Source of the DNA: Thermoguttaceae bacterium
GTDB lineage: Bacteria > Planctomycetota > Planctomycetia > Pirellulales > Thermoguttaceae
Length of the DNA: 64,000 nt
Reading direction: 5' to 3'
NCBI GenBank assembly: GCA_017939795.1
Contig: JAGBAA010000136.1
Coordinates: 1-64,000, forward strand
Part shown: in pieces, positions 58,373 to 64,000 of the stretch
How the letters are laid out: each line of letters begins with the position of its first letter
Numbering within the stretch: position 1 is the stretch's first letter
The notes under the pieces: model-generated
Database searches by the model: none
Seen by the model: the letters and a program-made list of their open reading frames with translations, nothing else
Told to the model about the DNA's origin: nothing
Translations under genes and position numbers: made by a program

Positions 58373-59206
58373 TTAAAAAAGTGCGGATTCGATCCCGCCC
58401 ATGATCCAGCGGTTGGCGTCCCGGAACATTTCGGGGAGCAGCGGCCCCATCTTCGGATAGTTTCGGAGCGTCAGCGGAATACCGGCGGAGTAAAGCAGAC
58501 GCAGATGGCTGCAGAGCGTTTCTACCGGGCAGGCGCGCAGGCTGTTGGAGACCAGGTAGAGGAAACGGACTTTCTGCAGTTCACGCAGGTGTTCCAAAAG
58601 CATCATGTCTTCCGGGATACCTCCATTGAAGGAAATGAGACCGTTGAAGCAGTGCGGGTTTCGAAAAACGAGCCGCTGTGCCATGGCCGCACCTTCATCG
58701 CAGCCGGCGAGGTAAATGCGGTTTGGCGAAATGTTGATGCGCTGGCGGATCTCCGAGATCGCTTCCAGAACGGAAGTGTATGCCGATTCGTAACTTCCGG
58801 CATCCCAGTAGAATCCTTTCTTCGGGAGGCCGTCATTGCCGAAGGAAACACTTCCGCGAACGGAGACAGCCGCGTAGTTCCGGAGGCTCCAAAGCGGCAT
58901 GATGCGCTGGAGCTGCCGTTCATCTTCTCCCGGAGTATGGAGCCACACGATCAGCGGGTACGCATAGTTCGGCTCATAGTGGAGCGGAATGAAGGTCGCG
59001 GTGGTGCGCGGCGTATGGAACGTCTGGAAAACGCCTTCTTCAACACGGCATCGGGCACCGGTCTTCGGAGGCTGAACTCCAAAGCGCAGGGAGACCGATT
59101 CGGAAGTTTCCGGATCGCAAAAATCAAATTTCTTTAACTCCGTGTGAAGCAGTTCCATGCCGGAATTCTGCAAATTTCGGGATTGAGGATGAAGTTTTTT
59201 CTTCAT
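58373..59206 (-). CDS. Alpha/beta-hydrolase-fold protein with altered nucleophile elbow
   Basis: A 277-residue protein whose pattern fits the alpha/beta hydrolase or prolyl-oligopeptidase/PHB-depolymerase group: YPLIVWLHTPGEDE carries the oxyanion-type strand, RIYLAGCDEGAAMAQRLV lies where the nucleophile elbow should be, and a late segment holds possible acid and histidine positions. The elbow reads G-C-D-E-G, with Asp where the family's G-x-S-x-G has Ser, so ordinary serine hydrolysis is doubtful. A strong promoter lies upstream and the flagellar cluster begins 100 bases downstream, so cotranscription is possible. ATG 59206 is chosen over a TTG-started longer frame. Function is not assigned. 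Confidence 0.65.
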   Translation of the reverse strand: MKKKLHPQSRNLQNSGMELLHTELKKFDFCDPETSESVSLRFGVQPPKTGARCRVEEGVFQTFHTPRTTATFIPLHYEPNYAYPLIVWLHTPGEDERQLQRIMPLWSLRNYAAVSVRGSVSFGNDGLPKKGFYWDAGSYESAYTSVLEAISEIRQRINISPNRIYLAGCDEGAAMAQRLVFRNPHCFNGLISFNGGIPEDMMLLEHLRELQKVRFLYLVSNSLRACPVETLCSHLRLLYSAGIPLTLRNYPKMGPLLPEMFRDANRWIMGGIESALF

Positions 59207-59265
59207 GGGGTCTGAGGTTCCTGAGACGCGCTCGATCTTCAAATAAAATTTCTTTCCAGAAAAAA

Positions 59266-59294
59266 ACTCTAGCGTATTTTTCGAAAACTGTCAA
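59266..59294 (-). promoter_or_regulatory. Sigma-70 promoter of the hydrolase-like gene
   Basis: On the minus strand, a perfect TTGACA (59289-59294), a 17-base spacer and TAGAGT (59266-59271). It lies about 60 bases upstream of the chosen start codon and may also serve the flagellar genes. The remaining sequence of the 59207-59536 gap holds the hisI promoter. Confidence 0.7.
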
Positions 59295-59452
59295 GAGCGA
59301 ATTTCGGCTCATTTTGCAGGAACTGGATCTCGGAGCTGATTTTCAAAAAAAGAAGCGGCTGCGGGAGCTCGGTCTGTGCCGGCAAAAGCCCTTTTATTGC
59401 CAAAATCTGAAAAATTAATGAAGATATTCCCGCAAGAAGCCCTACCCACCCC

Positions 59453-59480
59453 ATGACAAAAAAACGAAATGTGGTATAAT
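59453..59480 (+). promoter_or_regulatory. Sigma-70 promoter of hisI-hisG
   Basis: ATGACA (59453-59458), a 16-base spacer and a perfect TATAAT (59475-59480), preceded directly by TGG. Transcription should begin near 59487, about 50 bases before hisI. Confidence 0.7.
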
Positions 59481-59536
59481 GTGGAACAAGCTATTGAATT
59501 TTTGGGAATTTACCCCCGGAGAATGCGAGGTTCAAA

Positions 59537-59938
59537 ATGACTGAAAAAAATATGATTCGCCCTGATTTCGCCAAGTGCGGCGGTCTGGTCACCACCATCG
59601 CTCAGGATGCCGCGACCGGTACCGTCCTGATGTTGGCGTACATGAACGAGGAAAGCTACGATGAAACTCTGGCGACCGGCCGTGCTGTCTATTTCAGCCG
59701 CAGCCGTCAGAAGCTTTGGAGAAAAGGGGAAGAAAGCGGAAACGTCCAGCTCGTGAAAGAGATCTTCATCGACTGCGACCGCGACGCGATCCTGCTGAAA
59801 GTGGAGCAGATCGGCGGTTCCGCGTGCCATGAAGGATACCAGAGCTGCTTCTTCCGTAAGGTCGATCCCGCAGACAATTCCTTTGAGATCGTTGGCGAAC
59901 GCATTTTTGACCCGGCCGAAGTCTACAAGAAAAAGTAG
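59537..59938 (+). CDS. hisI: Phosphoribosyl-AMP cyclohydrolase
   Basis: HisI opens the ring of phosphoribosyl-AMP in the third step of histidine biosynthesis. The 133-residue protein is the stand-alone form. [27 protein letters not shown] and the metal-binding [13 protein letters not shown] with [10 protein letters not shown] are the family hallmarks, including the zinc and magnesium ligands. GCGAGG precedes the ATG. It is followed by hisG after 68 bases with a separate AGAGGAAT ribosome-binding site. Other his genes are not in the window. Confidence 0.96.
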   Translation: MTEKNMIRPDFAKCGGLVTTIAQDAATGTVLMLAYMNEESYDETLATGRAVYFSRSRQKLWRKGEESGNVQLVKEIFIDCDRDAILLKVEQIGGSACHEGYQSCFFRKVDPADNSFEIVGERIFDPAEVYKKK

Positions 59939-60006
59939 GACGGTACTTTCGGGAAAATCGAAAAAGAAAAATTGGGAATTTTGAGAAAGAATCAGAGAGG
60001 AATACT

Positions 60007-60879
60007 ATGCCAGTTTTGAAATTGGGGATCCCCGCCGGGAGTCTTCAGGAAGCGACTGCGGAACTGTTCAATCGTGCCGGCTGGAAGATCAAGTTCCAGT
60101 CCCGCAGCTACTATCCGACCATCGACGACGTTGAGATCGAGTGCATGTCCATCCGTGCGCAGGAAATGGCCCGTTACGTGGAAAACGGCGTTCTGGATGC
60201 CGGACTGACCGGCCATGACTGGATCATCGAGACCGGCGCGGACGTCTACGAAGTAGAAGAGCTCATCTTCTCCAAAGTCAGCCGCCGTCCCGTTCGCTGG
60301 GTCCTCTGCGTACCGGAAGATTCCCCCGTCCAGTCCGTCAAGGATCTGGAAGGCAAGCGTATCGCGACTGAAGTCATGAACCTGACCACGAATTACCTCG
60401 CGGCAAACGGCGTCAAGGCGAAAGTCGAATTCAGCTGGGGCGCGACGGAAGTCAAACCGCCGAAACTCGCGGACGCCATCGTGGAAGTGACGGAAACGGG
60501 AAGTTCCCTGCGTGCGAACAATCTGCGCATCGTGGACGAAGTGCTTCAGAGCACGACCCGCTTCATCGCGAACCACGCGGCCTGGAATGATCCGTGGAAG
60601 CAGAAGAAGATCCAGAATATCGTCACGATGCTCAAGGGCGCGATGGCTGCCGAGCAGAATGTGTACCTCACGATGAACGTGGAGCGCACCTGCCTTCTGA
60701 AGGTCATCGACATTCTTCCCGCGTTGCAGAAGCCGACCATGAGCAATCTGGTGGACGACAACTGGGTCGCCATCAACACGGTGGTCAAGAGTTCCGAAGT
60801 CCGCGACCTCATCCCGCGCCTCCTCGAAGCCGGAGCCACCGGCATCGTCGAACTCCCGATGAGCAAGATCATCGGCTAA
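60007..60879 (+). CDS. hisG: ATP phosphoribosyltransferase (long form)
   Basis: HisG joins ATP and PRPP in the first and regulated step of histidine biosynthesis. The 290-residue length is that of the long form with a C-terminal regulatory (HisG_C) domain, which normally allows feedback inhibition by histidine without His[12 protein letters not shown] opens the fold, [18 protein letters not shown] and [18 protein letters not shown] (PRPP-binding loop) are diagnostic, and the last ~75 residues hold the regulatory domain. It ends with a strong terminator. Pairing with hisI makes a two-gene histidine operon. Confidence 0.96.
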   Translation: MPVLKLGIPAGSLQEATAELFNRAGWKIKFQSRSYYPTIDDVEIECMSIRAQEMARYVENGVLDAGLTGHDWIIETGADVYEVEELIFSKVSRRPVRWVLCVPEDSPVQSVKDLEGKRIATEVMNLTTNYLAANGVKAKVEFSWGATEVKPPKLADAIVEVTETGSSLRANNLRIVDEVLQSTTRFIANHAAWNDPWKQKKIQNIVTMLKGAMAAEQNVYLTMNVERTCLLKVIDILPALQKPTMSNLVDDNWVAINTVVKSSEVRDLIPRLLEAGATGIVELPMSKIIG

Positions 60880-60929
60880 GTTCCGAATACGGGCATTGGG
60901 ACTCGGAAAATTTTTCAAAAGATCTTCAG

Positions 60930-60970
60930 AAAAGACCGGAGACACGGTGAGTGTCTTTCGGTCTTTTTTA
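60930..60970 (+). terminator. Intrinsic terminator of hisI-hisG
   Basis: AAAAGACCG (60930-60938) pairs with CGGTCTTTT (60959-60967), and inside AGACAC pairs with GTGTCT, giving a long imperfect stem followed by TTTATTTT. Confidence 0.88.
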
Positions 60971-61022
60971 TTTTAAGGAACATTTTAGGAATTTCGGAGC
61001 CTGAATATTGGAAAGATTTGAT

Positions 61023-62702
61023 TCAGATCTTGAGCAGCAATCCAAGCGATCCGAGCAGGAAGAAGAAAATCAGTGGAGTGAGGAGGATACTCCAGAGGAT
61101 CGTCCTGCGCAGTCCGCGGCCGGTCAATTCGCTGGAAAGAACGGCGCAGTTCGGCAGCTCGCGCTGGATCCTGCGGGCCTGCCGGCGAAGCATTTTTCCG
61201 GAAAGATTCGTGTCGAGCACTTTGAGCGTCCGGGAGTCTTTCAGCGGAAGGAAACGGGACGTTTTGAGACGCGGTGCGAAAAAGAGCATCAAACGGCTGA
61301 ACTGAAACAGTTGAGGAAATTCACGGAAACACTCGCCCGTCAAGCGGGAAAATCCAAGGTTGGCTATCCGCAGAAAGGGGAGTCCGCGAAGGAATTCGCT
61401 TACCGTTTGATCCGTGATGTTCTGATTGCCGAGGAGCGCGAAAAATCGAAGCTCCTTCAGCGGTCTCAAATGCTGGATCCCCGCATCCGTGAGTCGGGAA
61501 CAGCCGATGAGATGCAGTTCTTCAAGCTGCGTCATTTTTCCAATGACTTCCAGCCACTGATCGGATGCTTCCGGGTATGATGGAAGCGTGTACGATAAAC
61601 TGAAGGACGAAAGGAGATTCAGGACCTTCAGCTCCGGGCAGTCGAGCAGGTGACGGAGGCCGTTTTCGGAAATTTTGGCGCAATTTACCAAAAAAAGGTT
61701 CTGAAGATGAGGATCTCCCGCAAGCTGTTCCAGTGTTTCGTCCGTGACGCGGTCTCCTTCCAGAATGAGAGTGAACGGTTTGGAGGGGAGTGAATGTCTC
61801 AAAATTTCCGGAGTCACGGTCGGAAATTGGCTCATATCCACGATGACTGGTTCTTTTGCGTCCTCTTTCGCAGCGGGTCCTTCACTTCGGAGACCTTCCT
61901 CTGTTTCTGACGGTTCCAGTACCGCAAGCGGCCGGCATTTTGCGAAAGCCAGATCGCAGGAGTACGGAAATTCCATTTTGGGGAGCATCCGTTCCCGGAG
62001 TGGGAGTCTTGCGTCTTTCCTGCGGAAGAGAAATTCCTTTCCGCCTTTCCAGAGTTCGACGATCATCCTGCACGTCAGGCAGACAAGAAGGACCGAGAGA
62101 AATAAGACTGCCGCGGTATTTTCAGATGGGGAAGTTCCGTTTTGCATTCCCATTCCGATTATGGCGGTGAATCCGGCCAGAGGTGCCCCGAAGACCAGGC
62201 AGGTAAACGCATAGCGAAAAGAGTGCTTCCGAATCCGTTTTTCCGCGATGGGAAGTTCCTGGGCTGCGAGCTGGTAGAGTTTCTGCGCGGTTTCCTCCGA
62301 TTTTTCCGTTCCGACCCCGAATTCATGGCAAAGCGCGAGCTGGAAGCAGGATTCAGGATGTCCCGAAACGATCCCTTTTTCGAGAAGTTTCACACCCCGA
62401 GCCGGATCCTCCGGAACACCTTCTCCCCAAAGGAGCGCACACGCCGCGTTGAAATCCGCCTCCGGAAACGCCTCTTTTCCCGCTCCTGCCATTTCGTAAA
62501 ACTGAAACGCCACCTGCGGATCTCTCGGAATCCCGTACCCGCGGTCCGCGCAGACTCCGAGCATAAACGCGCCTTCCCGAGTCTCTTTTGCCGCAAGAAA
62601 GCACTCGTACGCCCGGCGTTCATCTTTCGGCATTCCGATCCCGTAAAGTGCGCGGATCCCCTCCCGCAGGGGTTCTTCATTCAAAAAAATGGACGACTGC
62701 AT
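61023..62702 (-). CDS. Sel1-repeat, transmembrane and leucine-rich-repeat protein
   Basis: A 559-residue multidomain protein. The first ~150 residues carry Sel1-like repeats (GVCADRGYGIPRDPQVAFQFYEMAG, GVPEDPARGVKLLEKG). Two transmembrane helices follow near 165-185 and 193-212. A cytoplasmic or periplasmic stretch then leads into leucine-rich repeats of the ribonuclease-inhibitor-like type (LEELHLIGCSRLTDAGIQHL, LFLVNCAKISENGLRHL), and a final hydrophobic helix (TILWSILLTPLIFFFLLG) lies near the C-terminus. The combination suggests a membrane-tethered protein-interaction platform; no catalytic motif is seen. AAAGGAG precedes the ATG. Confidence 0.75.
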   Translation of the reverse strand: MQSSIFLNEEPLREGIRALYGIGMPKDERRAYECFLAAKETREGAFMLGVCADRGYGIPRDPQVAFQFYEMAGAGKEAFPEADFNAACALLWGEGVPEDPARGVKLLEKGIVSGHPESCFQLALCHEFGVGTEKSEETAQKLYQLAAQELPIAEKRIRKHSFRYAFTCLVFGAPLAGFTAIIGMGMQNGTSPSENTAAVLFLSVLLVCLTCRMIVELWKGGKEFLFRRKDARLPLRERMLPKMEFPYSCDLAFAKCRPLAVLEPSETEEGLRSEGPAAKEDAKEPVIVDMSQFPTVTPEILRHSLPSKPFTLILEGDRVTDETLEQLAGDPHLQNLFLVNCAKISENGLRHLLDCPELKVLNLLSSFSLSYTLPSYPEASDQWLEVIGKMTQLEELHLIGCSRLTDAGIQHLRPLKELRFFALLGNQNITDQTVSEFLRGLPFLRIANLGFSRLTGECFREFPQLFQFSRLMLFFAPRLKTSRFLPLKDSRTLKVLDTNLSGKMLRRQARRIQRELPNCAVLSSELTGRGLRRTILWSILLTPLIFFFLLGSLGLLLKI

Positions 62703-62732
62703 TGAAAAAAACTCCTTTTTGATTTTTCTTTT

Positions 62733-64000
62733 TTATTCCTCAAATTCACCGGTTTCGGGATCGACGTTCAGTTCACGAAGGCGGCGGGCGGCGAGCCAGT
62801 GGTCCTGACCGCGGAGGTACCATTCGACGGCCTTTTTCATGTCTTTTTCGACTCCGAGTCCATATTCGTACATATGCCCGACCCGGAATGGACCGTAGGG
62901 CTGCTGGACCGTGCGGTAGATCTCAAACGCGCGGGGAAGGTCTTTCGGATAGCCGCCGGTCCCTTTGCGCAGAATGTCTGCCAGATTGCAGCGTGAGTAA
63001 TCGTCGCCGTTTTCGACCGCCTTTTCGTACCAGAAGACCGCTTTCGCAATGTCCTGCGGCACGCCGATCCCTTTTTCGTAAAGGATCCCAAGGTCTCCTT
63101 CCAGATCCCCTTCCAGAAGATAGTCGGATGTTCCGTCAATGATCGCTTCGCCGAATTTCAGAAGAAGATCAACGTCCTCCTGCGAGTATCCGAAATCCTG
63201 ATGCCTTCCGTCGGACGGCGCGTACCCGAAGGACGTTCCGACCGGCACGTACTGCGGAAGAGAGATCGGTTCAGAAGCGTCGGCGGTTTGGGGGGATGGA
63301 TCAAAATTTCGATCCCATTGAAACGGTCTCGCGGATTCGTAGAGTGTGTCCCACTCATCCTGCGTCAGCGGCTGGATGTCGTACTGGATCTCGTCAAACC
63401 GGGTCCATTTCTTCGGTGCGATGGCGGGAAAGTCGCGAAAATAGATCTCAATACTTTCTTTTCGCTCCGTGTCTTCAAGAAGTAAAAGTTCGCGGTATCC
63501 GAGCCAATCGAGATCATTGTCCCGCGGGTAGCTGAAATAGGAAACAGACTTCATTTTTTGAGGGGCATCAAGCTGGCACGTGTAGAGCGAAGTATTGTTT
63601 CCGCAGTATTTCTGGTTTCGGAACAGGATCTTCGCCATCGCTTTGGTCAGATTCGTGTGGAACCGGTCCGCGGAAGAGGTCATCGTGACCCCGGCGCGGC
63701 GCATGAGATCCGGGCCGATGCAGAGATCCCGAAGCGGTGTTTCCAGACGAATGAGCCGGTCTGGGCTGCGCAGGATCGCGGATCTCATCTTTTCGGTGAA
63801 AGTTTCCATGAGGAAATTCAGATTCTTTTCATTCCAGAACGCTGAGGTGGAAAAAAAGGTCTTTCCAAGTGCCTGAAAGGACTTCACGCCGGCCGCGTAC
63901 ATCAGAAAATCCACGAGGATCAGTGCGGCCCGAAGGTCCGGAATGGAACTCATCAGGGGAAGCCGGACTTCGTATCCGTCGTCTGTCCGGAGAAGCTCCA
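62733..64000 (-). CDS. Sel1-repeat protein, 5' end beyond the window
   Basis: The frame has no stop between ATG 63953 and the right edge of the window, and continues through it in phase, so the start lies further right. The visible 422 codons show an N-terminal segment of unknown fold with FRNQKYCGN and EIYFRDFPAIAPKK stretches, then at about residues 270-400 Sel1-like repeats (GILYEKGIGVPQDIAKAVFWYEKA, RVGHMYEYGLGVEKDMKKAVEWY). It lies 30 bases upstream of the Sel1/LRR gene in the same direction, so the two form an operon and may act together. I do not recognise the N-terminal part. Confidence 0.65.
   Translation of the reverse strand, partial: ELLRTDDGYEVRLPLMSSIPDLRAALILVDFLMYAAGVKSFQALGKTFFSTSAFWNEKNLNFLMETFTEKMRSAILRSPDRLIRLETPLRDLCIGPDLMRRAGVTMTSSADRFHTNLTKAMAKILFRNQKYCGNNTSLYTCQLDAPQKMKSVSYFSYPRDNDLDWLGYRELLLLEDTERKESIEIYFRDFPAIAPKKWTRFDEIQYDIQPLTQDEWDTLYESARPFQWDRNFDPSPQTADASEPISLPQYVPVGTSFGYAPSDGRHQDFGYSQEDVDLLLKFGEAIIDGTSDYLLEGDLEGDLGILYEKGIGVPQDIAKAVFWYEKAVENGDDYSRCNLADILRKGTGGYPKDLPRAFEIYRTVQQPYGPFRVGHMYEYGLGVEKDMKKAVEWYLRGQDHWLAARRLRELNVDPETGEFEE

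Overview
The window most likely comes from an anaerobic member of the Planctomycetota (inference). The marker families point there: a DUF1559 prepilin-like protein, a PEP-CTERM autotransporter-type protein, a squalene-cyclase-fold membrane protein, a GlmU-like putative sugar nucleotidyltransferase, a sigma-70 factor with N-terminal HTH domains, Tat-exported Gfo/Idh and metallophosphoesterase proteins, and a bacterial topoisomerase VI B subunit. Pyruvate:ferredoxin oxidoreductase (nifJ) and a corrinoid protein suggest anaerobic metabolism. No tRNA, rRNA, CRISPR array, phage gene or insertion sequence was seen.

Layout. 1-790: a non-coding region with a ~131-bp direct repeat, then nifJ. 4.5-9.7 kb (+): exported WD40-like protein, nadB, rsfS, a vWA protein and a small membrane protein. 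9.8-14.5 kb (-): phosphohexomutase, CCA-type tRNA nucleotidyltransferase, corrinoid protein, flavodoxin-fold oxidoreductase. 14.5-15.4 kb: an unusual AT-rich intergenic region with repeated TTTTCCCCA-type 9-mers and several strong inverted repeats. 15.4-22.4 kb (-): one operon encoding a TonB-like anchored vWA protein, a TPR-like exported protein, ExbB, two ExbD proteins and an 899-residue exported helical-repeat protein. 23-24.6 kb (+): sigma factor. 24.7-28.5 kb (-): cmk, plsC and a DUF4261-like protein, plus the GlmU-like protein. 28.8-36 kb: a 59-residue membrane protein missed by long-ORF calling, a TonB-like anchored squalene-cyclase-fold protein, an FAH-family hydrolase and dnaE. 36-41 kb (-): DUF1559 protein and PEP-CTERM autotransporter-type protein. 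41.7-50.8 kb (+): family 4 uracil-DNA glycosylase, two metallophosphoesterases, a TPR protein, rpsT, coaD and top6B. 51-59.2 kb (-): Gfo/Idh protein and a flagellar cluster fliJ, fliI, fliH and an apparent fliF-fliG fusion, preceded by an alpha/beta-hydrolase-like gene. 59.5-60.9 kb (+): hisI-hisG. 61-64 kb (-): two Sel1-repeat proteins, the second cut by the window edge.

The strongest leads are two. First, two unrelated periplasmic domains (vWA and alpha/alpha toroid) share a TonB-type membrane anchor with an S-x3-H motif, one of them in the same operon as ExbB and ExbD, which suggests energy-coupled periplasmic machines without a classical TonB or TolA. Second, a single polypeptide carries both the MS-ring protein FliF and FliG-like domains. 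Also notable are the orphan topoisomerase VI B gene, the 9-mer cluster at 14.6-15.2 kb, and recurrent extended -10 promoters of the form TGGTAWAAT.
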